This document shows, piece by piece, positions 44,803 to 54,186 of a stretch of 64,000 bases of DNA. The notes under the pieces are model-generated. The model worked only from the letters and a program-made list of their open reading frames with translations, did not search any database and was not told where the DNA came from. This DNA comes from Rufibacter psychrotolerans (GTDB lineage Bacteria > Bacteroidota > Bacteroidia > Cytophagales > Hymenobacteraceae): NCBI RefSeq assembly GCF_016924645.1, contig NZ_JAFFJV010000014.1, positions 62,001 to 126,000 of the forward strand, written 5' to 3'. Made by a program: the position numbers and the translations under genes. Position 1 is the stretch's first letter. Every line of letters begins with the position of its first letter.

Positions 44803-45180
44803 GGACTCTACTTCGTTTTTCTAATACACTAACAGGGACAACTTCCCACGCCGGAACAATGCACGCTTTCTCGGAAAAGAGAAAATTGGTGATCCTTTCC
44901 GGAGGGCTACCCTGGAGCACCAGCCGGGCCTTAGAGGGCAAAAACGGCTTCTCTAGGGGCTGGTGAGGGTGTAAGTTACCAAAAAAATCATAAACCAACG
45001 TTGTTTCCCCTTAAAGGGTTACACATTAGCGGTATGGCGCCGGCCCCAGAAAAATCTTTCTGCCGGGTAGCACGCCTGTACCCCACCTGCAACAGAACGC
45101 TTCGGGGAGGGCTTTTCTTTTACCCTTGCCGGCTGAATTTCCCGCCTGCTCGTGCCGGTGCGCTGGTCCTGCCTTGGTAC
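44803..45180. other. 378-base spacer without a gene
   Basis: No ORF of conserved type, RNA gene or repeat is recognised. It separates the upstream region of the LysM gene from the 3' end of topB. Confidence 0.45.
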
Positions 45181-47649
45181 TTAGTGAAACAGGTAGACCA
45201 CTTTGTAGTCCTCGTTCAGCTTGAGGGCTGCCTCAAACTTATTGCCGGTCTTGGGTGAGGTAAAGCCTTTGATCTTGCCGGTCTTGCCTTTGAGCACCAG
45301 CGCCTTGATGTGGCTCTCCGACAGGGTTTTGCCGTGCAGTTCAAACGGCACCATAAACTGGCAGCCTTCCCGGAAGCGGCTGCAGCCGTAGGCGGTCTTG
45401 CCTTTCAGCATCTGGCCCTGGCTGCACTTGGGGCAGATCATGACCACGGGTTTCTGTTCCTTGGCCTCGGCTCTTTCCAGCTGCAGTTCATGGGTGGGCG
45501 TCAAGGCAAAACTGGCATCAAACTTCTCGCCGGAGCCTTCCTCCACAAAGCCTTTCACCACGGCGCTTTTCCCTTTCTTCAGCAGGGTCTGCACGTGCTT
45601 TTCTGTGAGCGGTTTGCCATGGAACGTCATAGGCAGCCGGAACTGGCACCCTTCCCTGAAACGGGCGCACCCGTAGGCCGAGCTTCCTTTCAGGATGTGC
45701 CCGGTGCCGCAGGCGGGGCAGGCGCCCAATCCAGCTGCTGGAGCAGAGGCGTTTTTGGGCTCTTTTTTGGCTTTCTCCCCTTTTTTGGCGGGCTCTTTCT
45801 CTTTGGCGGGCGCAGTGGCGGCTTCGGTAGGCTGCAGGGTAACCATGTTCGTGTCCTGCTTCACCTCCTGCACCATTTCCCACACCAAACCCTTGAGCTC
45901 CTGCAGGAAATTTTCGGCCTCAAATTCGCCGCCCTCAATCTGCCTGAGTTTCTTCTCCCACTGCCCCGTCATCTCCGCCGATTTGAGCGTGGGGTTTCTG
46001 ATGACCTGAATCAGATCGATGCCCGTTTGGGTGGGCAGGATTTTCTTTTTCTCCTTCCGGATGTAGTTGCGCTTGAACAAGGTCTCAATGATGGCCGCCC
46101 GGGTAGAAGGCCTTCCGATGCCGTTTTCCTTCAGCGCCTCTTTCAGTTCCTCGTCCTCCACCTGTTTTCCGGCCGTTTCCATGGAACGGAGCAACGTGGC
46201 CTCGGTAAAGTCCTTGGGCGGACTGGTGGATTTGCGTTCCAGCAGCGGCTCATGCGGGCCGCGCTCGCCGGCGGCAAAGTGCGGCAACACCGCTAAATCC
46301 TCTTCCTTCTCCTCGCCTTCGGCGGAGGGTTTGGCAGCGGGCTTGGGCGTGTTCTGAGGTTCCTCGGGGCCGTAGACCACGCGCCAACCGGGCTCCAGAA
46401 TCTGCTTGCCTCTGGCCCGGAACGCGTGCTGCGCCGCCTCGCCGTTCACCACCGTGTTGCTCACAATACAGTCTGGGTAAAACGCGGCAATGAAGCGCTT
46501 GGCCACCAGGTCAAACACCTTGGCCTCGGTGCCGTACAGTCCGCGGGCATCAGCCCCGGTGGGGATGATGGCGTGGTGATCGGTGACTTTGTTGTTGTTG
46601 AAGACCTTGGCTGATTTCCTGATCTTCTTGCCCAACAGCTCCTGCGTGAGGTGCTGGTAATCGTGCAGACCGCCCAGGATGCCGGGGATCTTGGGATAGA
46701 TATCATCGGGCAAGAAGGTGGTGTCTACGCGCGGGTAGCTGACCACCTTTTTCTCATAGAGGCTCTGCACCGTTTTCAGGGTCTCATCGGCGGACATCCC
46801 AAATTTGTTGTTGCACTCCACCTGCAGCGAGGTGAGGTCAAACAGGCGCGGGGCGCTCTCGGTGCCGCGCTTGGTTTCCACGTCCTTGATCTCGAACTCG
46901 GCGGGTTTGATCTGCTCCAGAATGGCCAGGGCTTTGGCCTCGTCTTTGAACCGGCCCGAGGTGCTGCTGAATGTCACCTCGCGGTACACGGTTTTCAGCT
47001 CCCAGAACGGCTCGGGCTTGAAGTTCTGGATCTCCAGGTGACGGTGCACAATCATGGCCAGGGTGGGCGTCTGCACGCGACCCAAGGAAAGCAGTTGCCG
47101 CCCTTGCGCGTATTTCAACGTAAACAGACGCGTGGCATTGATGCCCAGGAGCCAGTCACCAATGGCGCGACTCTTGCCGGCTTGGTACAGCTGGTCAAAC
47201 TCTTTGCCGTCGCGCAGTTGCGCAAAACCCTGCCGGATGGCTTCCTCGGTAAGAGAAGAAATCCAGAGGCGTTTGAACGGTTTGCGGTATTTGGCCTGGT
47301 GCAGGACCCAGCGTTGAATCACCTCTCCCTCCTGCCCGGCATCGCCGCAGTTGATCACTTCCTCGGCAGATTCCAGCAGCTTTTGAATGACTTTGAACTG
47401 CTGCTCTACCCCTTTGTTGCTGATGAGCTTGATGTCGAAACGGTCCGGCACCAGGGGCAGATCGGGCAGGTACCAGCGCTTCCAGTGGGGGTTGTAATCG
47501 TCTGGCTCGCAGAGCTGGCAGAAGTGCCCGAAGGTCCAGGTGACCTGGTAGCCGTTGCCTTCAAAGTAGCCGTCGCGCTTGGTTTTGGCACCAATCACGT
47601 GGGCAATCTCACGGGCTACACTGGGTTTTTCGGCGATGCAGAGTTTCAA
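45181..47649 (-). CDS. topB: DNA topoisomerase III
   Basis: Type IA topoisomerase, 822 aa from TTG at 47649. TOPRIM domain at the N-terminus (IAEKPSVAREIA; acidic site CGDAGQEGE), catalytic Tyr in SYPRVDTTFLP, GRVQTPTLAMI, and two C-terminal repeats each with a four-Cys zinc ribbon (CPACGTG...CARFREGC and CPKCSQG...CSRFREGC). The frame runs back to an ATG at 47697, but a -7 box TACCTTTG at 47685-47692 lies over that ATG and the extension is made of a dispersed repeat half; the TTG start gives MKLCIAEKPS, the usual N-terminus. Confidence 0.93.
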   Translation of the reverse strand: MKLCIAEKPSVAREIAHVIGAKTKRDGYFEGNGYQVTWTFGHFCQLCEPDDYNPHWKRWYLPDLPLVPDRFDIKLISNKGVEQQFKVIQKLLESAEEVINCGDAGQEGEVIQRWVLHQAKYRKPFKRLWISSLTEEAIRQGFAQLRDGKEFDQLYQAGKSRAIGDWLLGINATRLFTLKYAQGRQLLSLGRVQTPTLAMIVHRHLEIQNFKPEPFWELKTVYREVTFSSTSGRFKDEAKALAILEQIKPAEFEIKDVETKRGTESAPRLFDLTSLQVECNNKFGMSADETLKTVQSLYEKKVVSYPRVDTTFLPDDIYPKIPGILGGLHDYQHLTQELLGKKIRKSAKVFNNNKVTDHHAIIPTGADARGLYGTEAKVFDLVAKRFIAAFYPDCIVSNTVVNGEAAQHAFRARGKQILEPGWRVVYGPEEPQNTPKPAAKPSAEGEEKEEDLAVLPHFAAGERGPHEPLLERKSTSPPKDFTEATLLRSMETAGKQVEDEELKEALKENGIGRPSTRAAIIETLFKRNYIRKEKKKILPTQTGIDLIQVIRNPTLKSAEMTGQWEKKLRQIEGGEFEAENFLQELKGLVWEMVQEVKQDTNMVTLQPTEAATAPAKEKEPAKKGEKAKKEPKNASAPAAGLGACPACGTGHILKGSSAYGCARFREGCQFRLPMTFHGKPLTEKHVQTLLKKGKSAVVKGFVEEGSGEKFDASFALTPTHELQLERAEAKEQKPVVMICPKCSQGQMLKGKTAYGCSRFREGCQFMVPFELHGKTLSESHIKALVLKGKTGKIKGFTSPKTGNKFEAALKLNEDYKVVYLFH

Positions 47650-47654
47650 GGCAG

Positions 47655-47692
47655 TATTGGGGAAAACAGGTCTAAAACGGACCCCAAAGGTA
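47655..47692 (-). promoter_or_regulatory. topB promoter box and repeat half-copy in the leader
   Basis: TACCTTTG (47685-47692, minus strand) matches TAnnTTTG. Immediately downstream is CGTTTTAGACCTGTTTTCCCC, seen here by its ends (47655-47680): half of the dispersed palindrome, forming the topB leader. Confidence 0.5.
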
Positions 47693-47697
47693 CGCAA

Positions 47698-47960
47698 AAT
47701 CCGGCTTTTTAGCTAGCAGAGAGCCATTTACCGCATATATCACTTTTTAGATATTACGCCATTTTCGCAATGGTTAATCGATTTCGCTTATCAATTACGA
47801 ATCAACTGATTAGCCTCACTGATGGTCTTCGCAAGGCCATCGGCTTTGTACTGATTTATGGATTTTATACTTAACAAAGCCCCAACCGCCTCGTATAAAA
47901 TAATCCGGTGCCACGGGTGGCATTGGGTAATCCATCATTCACCTTTAACATAAACTAACT
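47698..47960. other. Divergent spacer between topB and the Gly/Ser/Tyr-rich gene
   Basis: 263 bases, AT-richer toward the plus-strand gene. No clean TAnnTTTG box or ORF is seen; TTTATGGATTTTATAC near 47855 is the only AT-rich promoter-like stretch. Confidence 0.35.
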
Positions 47961-49487
47961 ATGAAAAATCGTGAGCATACAGGGTACGATGCCTTTAACA
48001 CGTACCGTTCAGGAAACGAAAACACCAATCGTAGTGAATGGGGCAGCATGGGCAATCGGACCACCGGGTATGGCAATAAGGACTACAAATCTTTTGGCGG
48101 AAGTCATAACGCTGGCAACACCGGCGACCGCGGCGAGAGCAATTTCAGTAGCCGCGGATCTGTGTTCAGCGGCAACAACGATGACCGCTCTGAAAGCCAC
48201 TACAGCAGCCAGGGTTCTAACTACGGCGGCAACCAATACCGTTCTGGAAACCAAAGCGGCTACCAGGACCAAAACCGCAGCAACCAAGGCGGCCAGTACG
48301 GCAATTCCAGCGGCTGGAGCGGACACTCCATGCAGGGCAACTCCATGCAGAGCGGCTCCATGCAAAACCGGGGCGGTTCTGGCCAGGGCATGAGCGGTGG
48401 CTCTAACTATGGTTCTTCCAGAGGCAGTGGCTCTTCCATGAGCGGCGGCTCCTCAATGGGCGGGTCTAACTACGGTTCGTCCAATTACGGACAAAGCGGC
48501 TCCTCCATGGGCGGCTCCCGCCACGACAGCATGAACCAGGGCGGCTATGGCTCCTATGGCTCCGGCAGCAGCAACCGCGGCGGCTCTTCTATGGGCGGGT
48601 CTAACTATGGCTCCTCTAACTTCGGCCAAAGCGGCTCTTCCAATACCGGTGGCGGCTCTTCGCATGACATTGGCACCTACGGCGGCGCTCGTTCAGGCTA
48701 CGCCGGGTCTTCTTCCGGCCACATGTCGGGCGGTGCCATGGACCGGGGCAATGCCTACAGCAACTACGGCGGCTCTAACGACTACCGGGGCCACAACTCG
48801 GGCTACGGCTCTGGCTCCAGTTCAGACTACGGGAGCTCCCGCGGCGGCCAGTCTTCCGGATCAAGCAACTACGGCGGGTCTTATGGCCATAGCGGGTCTT
48901 CGTATGGGAACAATTCAGAGTCTTCTTACGGGCAGTCTTCCAGAGGCGGTTCTGGATACGGCATGAGCGGCAGCTCCGGCATGGGCGGAGGCTATGGCAT
49001 GAGCGGTAGCTCCGGTATGGGAAGTGGCTATGGCATGAGCGGTAGTTCAGGCATGGGCTCTGGCTCCAGTGACCACAACCGGAACTCTGGCGGCAACACC
49101 AACATGTACGGCACCAATAACCAGAGCGGCAACCGCAGCGGCAACAGCAGCTGGATGAACGACGATGATAACGACCACGCCCGCTACAGCCACGGCAATG
49201 CCATGGAAAACCGGTATTCAGATGATTACAACCACCCAAGAAATGACAATTGGGGCAGTAATAACTACGATGAAGACCGGTACCGCAGAAACCGTAGCAA
49301 CGACAATGACGACGACAACCGCGACGGCGAAGGCTTCTTTGAAAGAATAGGCCACGGCATCAGGGACGCCTGGAACAGCATAGCCGGCGATGATGACAAC
49401 GACTATGACAACAGAAGCCGCAGAAACTCTTCTGCCGGCGGCCCTCCATACAACTACGGGTCAGGCTCTAACAATGCCGGCTGGTAG
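47961..49487 (+). CDS. Gly/Ser/Asn/Tyr-rich low-complexity protein with SWFGD-like tail
   Basis: 508 aa, no signal peptide. Residues 1-400 are almost wholly Gly, Ser, Asn, Tyr, Gln and Met in (G/S)Y(G/S), SSMGGSNYGSS and NYGGS units, including three exact-length 12-residue repeats GYGMSGSSGMGS at 48954-49061. The last 110 residues switch to Asp/Asn/Arg-rich and contain GEGFFERIGHGIRDAWNSI, then GDDDNDYDN, which resembles the FFER-GDEVRSWFGDD tail of stress/desiccation proteins in other bacteria. The composition is like the prion-like domains of FUS-type proteins, so condensate formation is an inference. One gene, own terminator. Confidence 0.85.
   Translation: MKNREHTGYDAFNTYRSGNENTNRSEWGSMGNRTTGYGNKDYKSFGGSHNAGNTGDRGESNFSSRGSVFSGNNDDRSESHYSSQGSNYGGNQYRSGNQSGYQDQNRSNQGGQYGNSSGWSGHSMQGNSMQSGSMQNRGGSGQGMSGGSNYGSSRGSGSSMSGGSSMGGSNYGSSNYGQSGSSMGGSRHDSMNQGGYGSYGSGSSNRGGSSMGGSNYGSSNFGQSGSSNTGGGSSHDIGTYGGARSGYAGSSSGHMSGGAMDRGNAYSNYGGSNDYRGHNSGYGSGSSSDYGSSRGGQSSGSSNYGGSYGHSGSSYGNNSESSYGQSSRGGSGYGMSGSSGMGGGYGMSGSSGMGSGYGMSGSSGMGSGSSDHNRNSGGNTNMYGTNNQSGNRSGNSSWMNDDDNDHARYSHGNAMENRYSDDYNHPRNDNWGSNNYDEDRYRRNRSNDNDDDNRDGEGFFERIGHGIRDAWNSIAGDDDNDYDNRSRRNSSAGGPPYNYGSGSNNAGW
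48954..49061 (+). repeat. Three tandem 36-base units in the low-complexity gene
   Basis: Starts at 48954, 48990 and 49026, each coding GYGMSGSSGMG plus one Gly/Ser residue. A longer near-duplicate (SSMGGSNYGSSN...GQSGSS) occurs at about 48449 and 48584. Confidence 0.9.
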
Positions 49488-49513
49488 TTTGCCTTAAGCC
49501 AGATGGCTAAAAA

Positions 49514-49545
49514 CAGAAAGCCCCACCTTGCGGTGGGGCTTTCTG
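49514..49545. terminator. Bidirectional terminator
   Basis: CAGAAAGCCCCACC (49514-49527), loop TTGC, GGTGGGGCTTTCTG (49532-49545), between convergent genes. Confidence 0.85.
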
Positions 49546-49599
49546 CATTAACAACTAAACCATTTACTCTAATCTAATGAACTAAAACTAAGGGACTGC

Positions 49600-50256
49600 T
49601 TATTGCATGCCGTAAATATGCTCAAAGCGCTTGAGCATGTGCTCTTTCACGTTGAGGTTGTGCAGGATGCCTTCCCGGATGTCATATACCAGGCCGTGCA
49701 GCTGCGGTGGATCTTCGTCCTTCAGGGCGTTCTGGATGATGGAGGTCTTAGAAAGGTTGATCACTTGCTCAATCACGTTCAGCTCCACCAGCCTGCGGAA
49801 GCGCTGCTCCTCATCTGTGATAAAGTTGAACTCATTCTCGTGCAGCCTGATCACGTCTTTGATGTTGGTGAGCCAGTTGTCAATGAGGCCAAACTGCTTG
49901 TCGCTCATGGCGGCGGCAACCCCGCCGCAGCCATAGTGGCCCACAACCATGATGTGTTTCACCTTCAGCACTTCCACGGCGTACTGCAGCACAGAAAGCA
50001 GGTTCATGTCTGTGTGCACTACCATGTTGGCGATGTTGCGGTGCACAAACATCTCGCCCGGGGCGGTCCCGGAAATCTGGCTGGCTGGCACGCGGCTGTC
50101 TGAGCAGCCTATGAACAGGTATTTAGGAGTCTGGCCTTTGGCAGAGCGCTCAAAGAATTCTGGGTCATCTTCGCGCTTCTTCTCTACCCACTCAAGGTTT
50201 CCTTTAAAAATGCGCTCCATGTCTGGGTGCATTGGCGTTCTATTTATTGCTTCCAT
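49600..50256 (-). CDS. Beta-class carbonic anhydrase
   Basis: Zinc enzyme interconverting CO2 and bicarbonate; 218 aa from the ATG at 50256. Zinc/active-site residues are Cys51 and Asp53-Arg55 (CSDSR), His107 and Cys110 (GHYGCGG). The longer frame to 50295 runs into the end of the upstream SulP gene; the ATG at 50256 lies 16 bases after that stop. Operon with the SulP transporter suggests bicarbonate handling. Confidence 0.93.
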   Translation of the reverse strand: MEAINRTPMHPDMERIFKGNLEWVEKKREDDPEFFERSAKGQTPKYLFIGCSDSRVPASQISGTAPGEMFVHRNIANMVVHTDMNLLSVLQYAVEVLKVKHIMVVGHYGCGGVAAAMSDKQFGLIDNWLTNIKDVIRLHENEFNFITDEEQRFRRLVELNVIEQVINLSKTSIIQNALKDEDPPQLHGLVYDIREGILHNLNVKEHMLKRFEHIYGMQ

Positions 50257-50272
50257 AGTTCTTATATAAAAA

Positions 50273-51835
50273 TTAATGTGCGTCAATAGTGGCAACGGTT
50301 GGGATATCTTTCAGGGTTAGCCGGATATCTTTCTCATGGGCCACGGTCCTGAAATTCTGGATGGCCTCCAGCACGTCATAGTCAATGTAGGTAGACTGGG
50401 AGCCATCAATGATTACTTCGCTGCGCTCCGGCAGGTGCTCCAGGGTAAGGGCCACGCTGGCTTTGTTCAGGAAAGAAACGTTCTCGCTCAGCTTGATGTG
50501 GATCTTCTCCTGCCCTTCATGGTTCTCGCGGCGGAAAAAGTACGGCGACTTGTAGTTGGCTTTAAGAATGTAGAAGACGCCTACCACCAGACCAATGGAG
50601 ATACCTTTCAGCAGGTCGGTGAACAAGATGGCCAGAATGGTGATGATGAACGGCAGGAACTGGTCCAGGCCCAATTTCCACTGCGTTTTGTACAGGGCCG
50701 GTTTGGTCAATTTGAAACCAACCACCAGGAGTACCGCCGCCAGGGCTGCCAACGGAACCAGGCGCAGCGCATCGGTCAGGAACAGGATACTCATCAGGAG
50801 GAAGATACCGTGGAAGAAGCTGGACATCTTAGACTGTGCCCCCGCGTTCAGGTTGGCAGAGCTTCTCACAATTACCGCCGTGATAGGAATACCGCCAATC
50901 AGACCACTCACCATGTTACCCACGCCCTGGGCCTTCAGTTCACGGTTGTTGGGGGTACGGCGCTTGTGCGGGTCCAGCTTGTCAATGGCTTCCACGCTCA
51001 GCAAGCTTTCAAGGCTGGCTACAATGGCCAGGGTTGCGCCCACCACGTACACCTGCGGGTTGGTAAAGGCGCTCCAGTCTGGGAAGCGCAGCTCGCTCAG
51101 CAAAGAGGCGGCCCCAGAGATATCAGGTAATTGCACCAGGTGCGTATCGGCAATGGCAAGGGCTGGGAAAGAGTTTTGGAACAGGAGGTTCAGGCCAATG
51201 GACACCAGCACGGCAATAAGGGCGCCCGGCACCAGCTTGAAGAACGAAATTCGCTGCAAAAAAGGACGGTCCCACAGCACCAGAATGGCCAGGGAAACCA
51301 GACCCACAATAAGGGACCCTACCTGCAGGCGGTTGCTGATGGCGTACCCAATCTCAGAGAAGGTATTGCGGCCATCTGGCTGCCAGAAGTTCAGGTCGCC
51401 CAGGAAGTCCTCGTCGGCGCCCAAAAAGTGCGGAATCTGCTTTAAAATAAGGATAAGCCCGATGGCGGCCAGCATGCCCTTGATCACCGAGGAAGGGAAA
51501 TACAACCCAATAATCCCGGCTTTCAGGTATCCCAGCACAACCTGTAAAACCCCGCAGAGCACCACCGCCAGAAGGAAGACTTCATAGCTGCCCAGGGTCT
51601 GGATGCCGTTGATCACAATCACGGTCAAACCCGCGGCCGGACCACTCACGCTCAGGTGCGAGCCACTTAGCCACGACACCACCAACCCCCCCGTTACCCC
51701 GGCAATAAGCCCGGCAAACAGGGGTGCCCCAGAGGCCAGCGAAATGCCAAGGCACAAAGGCAGGGCCACCAAAAACACGACCAAGCCCGATGACAAATCT
51801 TTGCCAACAGAGTCAAACAATCCTCTTTCTTTCAT
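50273..51835 (-). CDS. SulP family anion transporter with STAS domain (probable bicarbonate transporter)
   Basis: 520 aa. About twelve to fourteen membrane segments in the first 400 residues (SSGLVVFLVALPLCLGIS is the SulP signature region), then a cytoplasmic STAS domain (about 430-520; VIIDGSQSTYIDYDVLE). SulP members carry sulfate, bicarbonate or other anions. Direct coupling to a beta-carbonic anhydrase gene is the pattern of bicarbonate transport, as in BicA-type systems; substrate is inferred. ATG at 51835 used; the frame opens with TTG three codons earlier. Confidence 0.9.
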   Translation of the reverse strand: MKERGLFDSVGKDLSSGLVVFLVALPLCLGISLASGAPLFAGLIAGVTGGLVVSWLSGSHLSVSGPAAGLTVIVINGIQTLGSYEVFLLAVVLCGVLQVVLGYLKAGIIGLYFPSSVIKGMLAAIGLILILKQIPHFLGADEDFLGDLNFWQPDGRNTFSEIGYAISNRLQVGSLIVGLVSLAILVLWDRPFLQRISFFKLVPGALIAVLVSIGLNLLFQNSFPALAIADTHLVQLPDISGAASLLSELRFPDWSAFTNPQVYVVGATLAIVASLESLLSVEAIDKLDPHKRRTPNNRELKAQGVGNMVSGLIGGIPITAVIVRSSANLNAGAQSKMSSFFHGIFLLMSILFLTDALRLVPLAALAAVLLVVGFKLTKPALYKTQWKLGLDQFLPFIITILAILFTDLLKGISIGLVVGVFYILKANYKSPYFFRRENHEGQEKIHIKLSENVSFLNKASVALTLEHLPERSEVIIDGSQSTYIDYDVLEAIQNFRTVAHEKDIRLTLKDIPTVATIDAH

Positions 51836-52116
51836 ACCGTACAATCTTTTGCGCTACATTGCCAAACTGGCAACATTTCTTATGCTTTTTGATTTTTCTT
51901 CTGCAAAACTCAGAAAAGGGTATTAAGATTGAATTAAAACCAAATTAAAATTTGATTAAAATAAACGTTACTCCTTTAAGCCTTTACAGGTATTATAAAG
52001 CCAACGGGGCAATAGAAAGAGGAGAAAAAGCGGCAAAAAACCCGTTTCAGCGCTGTTTTCTTAAAAACAGCGCTGAAACGGGTAAACATTAAAGTAGGCT
52101 AAGTGACGGCTTAATT
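51836..52116. terminator. Spacer with a long perfect terminator (dispersed repeat copy)
   Basis: CCCGTTTCAGCGCTGTTTT (52041-52059) and its exact complement (52064-52082) form a 19-base stem; on the minus strand TTTTTT follows, ending the two-component operon. This is the longest perfect copy of the palindrome family, with CAGCGCTG replacing the usual GGGGCC in both arms. The rest of the 281-base spacer is AT-rich and holds the SulP promoter region; no gene is seen. Confidence 0.85.
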
Positions 52117-53502
52117 TTAAATACGGATGACCCCATACAGCTTGGGCAGGGTGATGGACACCTCGGTGCCCTCGTTCAGCTGAGAGCGCACCGCAATGGT
52201 GCCCCGGTGCAGCTGAATGATTTTCTCGGCGAGCGGCAACCCAATGCCGTGGCCCGAGATTTCCCGCACATTCTCGGCCCGGAAGAACGGCACGAAGACC
52301 TTGCGCACGTCCTCGGGGGCCATGCCAATGCCGCGGTCCTGTATCCGCAGCACCAGCGTGCGGGCCTGCACCTCAATGGACACCGTGATGATTACCTCGC
52401 CCCGGGAGAACTTGGCGGCGTTTTCCAGCACGTTCACGGTGGCAATGAGCAGCAGCGCCTCGTTGCCCCTGATCATGAGTTCATTGTCGTCCTCGGGCAG
52501 GTTCACAAAGTCCACTTCCACCTTCATGTGCGGCTGGCGCTTGCGGCCCTCGGCGCAGGCTTGCCAGACCAACTCATCCACGCGCAGATCGGTCATGGGA
52601 ATCTTGGAGGAGTCGGTGCTGGCCTGTACCATCTGCAACAGGCCGTTGGAGAGCTGCGCCAGCAGTTGGGCATCTTCCAGAATGGATTGCAGCACGCGTT
52701 CATACTCCTCGGGCTGGCGCCGGTTCATCAGGGCTACCTGCAGCTCGCCAATCATGGCCGTAAGGGGGGTGCGCAGCTCGTGCGAGGCACTGGACACAAA
52801 CGTTTTCTGTGACTCAAAGGCGGTCTCCAGCCGGTCCAGCAGGTTGTTGAAAGTCTGGGCCAGGTGGGCCACTTCGTCTTCGCCATCGGCTTGGGAGAGG
52901 CGCTGCCGCAGGTCTGAGGCGTTGATGGTTTCCACCTCAGACACCACCTTGAGGAAAGGCTTGAGGGCCGCCCGGGAGAAGGCCATGCCCGCAATGATCA
53001 CCGTGAGCAGCGAGATCACAAAGCCCGTGATCAGGAGCGTGCGCAGGTGCTGTAGTTTGTTGAGGTTGTAGAGGTCAATGGATGAGGCCAGCACAAAGTA
53101 GACCTTGTTGGTGTGCCAGTACCGGATGCCGACTAATTGGCGGTCGCCCTGCTCCAGGCGCACCTCGCCGTCCTGCTTCAGCTTTTCCAAAAGCCTGGGG
53201 GGCACCACCAGTTGGTCGGCCCCGTCGGTGAAAAGCAGCCGGTGGTTTTCGTCATAGACCTTCACCACCTCGCGGGGCAGCATCTGGAAGTAAAGGCGCT
53301 GGTCAAGGGCGTGCTGCTGCTGGCTCACGGTATCGGCGTCCAGCACGTAGTGCGCCGTGGCGAAGGCCCGGTTGAGGATGCGGCCGTAGAAATCGTTCTT
53401 GCGGTACAGCGAGCTGAAGTAGTAGACCGAGATGGAGAAGAAAAGCAGGATGCCCGTGAAGATGCCGGCAAACTGCAGCGTGAGTCTGGTCTTGATTTTC
53501 AT
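52117..53502 (-). CDS. Two-component sensor histidine kinase
   Basis: 461 aa inner-membrane kinase. Two membrane helices (about 9-31 and 154-176) enclose a periplasmic sensor region of about 120 residues; HAMP (178-230), HisKA with phosphorylated His241 (SASHELRTP), and HATPase with ENAAKFS (N box), DRGIGMAP (G1) and GHGIGLPLA (G2). The start overlaps the response regulator stop by four bases. Signal unknown; the layout resembles CusS/ArlS-type kinases. Confidence 0.95.
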   Translation of the reverse strand: MKIKTRLTLQFAGIFTGILLFFSISVYYFSSLYRKNDFYGRILNRAFATAHYVLDADTVSQQQHALDQRLYFQMLPREVVKVYDENHRLLFTDGADQLVVPPRLLEKLKQDGEVRLEQGDRQLVGIRYWHTNKVYFVLASSIDLYNLNKLQHLRTLLITGFVISLLTVIIAGMAFSRAALKPFLKVVSEVETINASDLRQRLSQADGEDEVAHLAQTFNNLLDRLETAFESQKTFVSSASHELRTPLTAMIGELQVALMNRRQPEEYERVLQSILEDAQLLAQLSNGLLQMVQASTDSSKIPMTDLRVDELVWQACAEGRKRQPHMKVEVDFVNLPEDDNELMIRGNEALLLIATVNVLENAAKFSRGEVIITVSIEVQARTLVLRIQDRGIGMAPEDVRKVFVPFFRAENVREISGHGIGLPLAEKIIQLHRGTIAVRSQLNEGTEVSITLPKLYGVIRI

Positions 53503-54182
53503 TTTTCCTCCATTTCCTTGAGTACATAGCCCATGCCTACCAGGGTATGGATCAATTTGGGGGAGAAGTCTTTGTCTATCTTTTTGCGCAGGAAGTTGAT
53601 GTACACGTCTATCACGTTGCTGCCGGTGTCAAAGGAAGTCTCCCAGACCTGCTCAATAATGTCTACCCTGGAGACCACCCGCTCTTTGTTGCGCAGCAGG
53701 TACTGCAGCAGGGCAAACTCACGGGCCGTGAGGGAAATGGGCACGCCCTTGCGGTGCACGGTCTTTTTCTGCACGTCCAGCTCCAGGTCGGCAATCTTGA
53801 GGACCTCGGTGCCCACGCTTTCCTGCGACCGCCGCGTGAGGGCCCTGATGCGGGCCAGCAGCTCCTGAAACTCAAACGGCTTGACCAGGTAATCATCGGC
53901 CCCGGAGTCCAGGCCCAGGATCTTGTCATCGGTGCTGCCCAGGGCGGTGAGCATGAGGATGGGAACGGTCACGCTCTGCTGCCGGATGAGCTTGCAGACC
54001 TCCACTCCGTTCATGCGCGGCAGAATCACATCCAAGATCACCAGGTCATACTCGTTCTCCATGGCCAGCTTGGCGCCGTAAAAGCCGTCGTACGCCTGCT
54101 CCACCTCATACATCTGCTCCTCCAGGCCTTTCTTGATGAAAGCGCTCACTTTGGGTTCGTCTTCAATGAGGAGAATCTTCAT
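53499..54182 (-). CDS. OmpR/PhoB-family response regulator
   Basis: 227 aa. Receiver domain with Glu7/Asp8, phosphoacceptor Asp51, Thr79 region (MLTALGS) and Lys101 (VKPF), followed by a winged-helix DNA-binding domain (about 130-225; LTAREFALLQYLLRNKERVVSR). First gene of the operon with the kinase. A TACCTTTG box ends only four bases before the ATG, so the mRNA may be leaderless. Confidence 0.96.
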   Translation of the reverse strand: MKILLIEDEPKVSAFIKKGLEEQMYEVEQAYDGFYGAKLAMENEYDLVILDVILPRMNGVEVCKLIRQQSVTVPILMLTALGSTDDKILGLDSGADDYLVKPFEFQELLARIRALTRRSQESVGTEVLKIADLELDVQKKTVHRKGVPISLTAREFALLQYLLRNKERVVSRVDIIEQVWETSFDTGSNVIDVYINFLRKKIDKDFSPKLIHTLVGMGYVLKEMEEK

Positions 54183-54186
54183 GGTT

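Noticed and set aside
46651..47712. 353-codon plus-strand ORF opposite topB
   Set aside because: Shadow of topB with no recognisable motif.
48009..49239. Antisense Ala/Val- or Cys/Ser-rich ORFs opposite the low-complexity gene
   Set aside because: They only mirror the repetitive GGC/TCT codons of the plus-strand gene.
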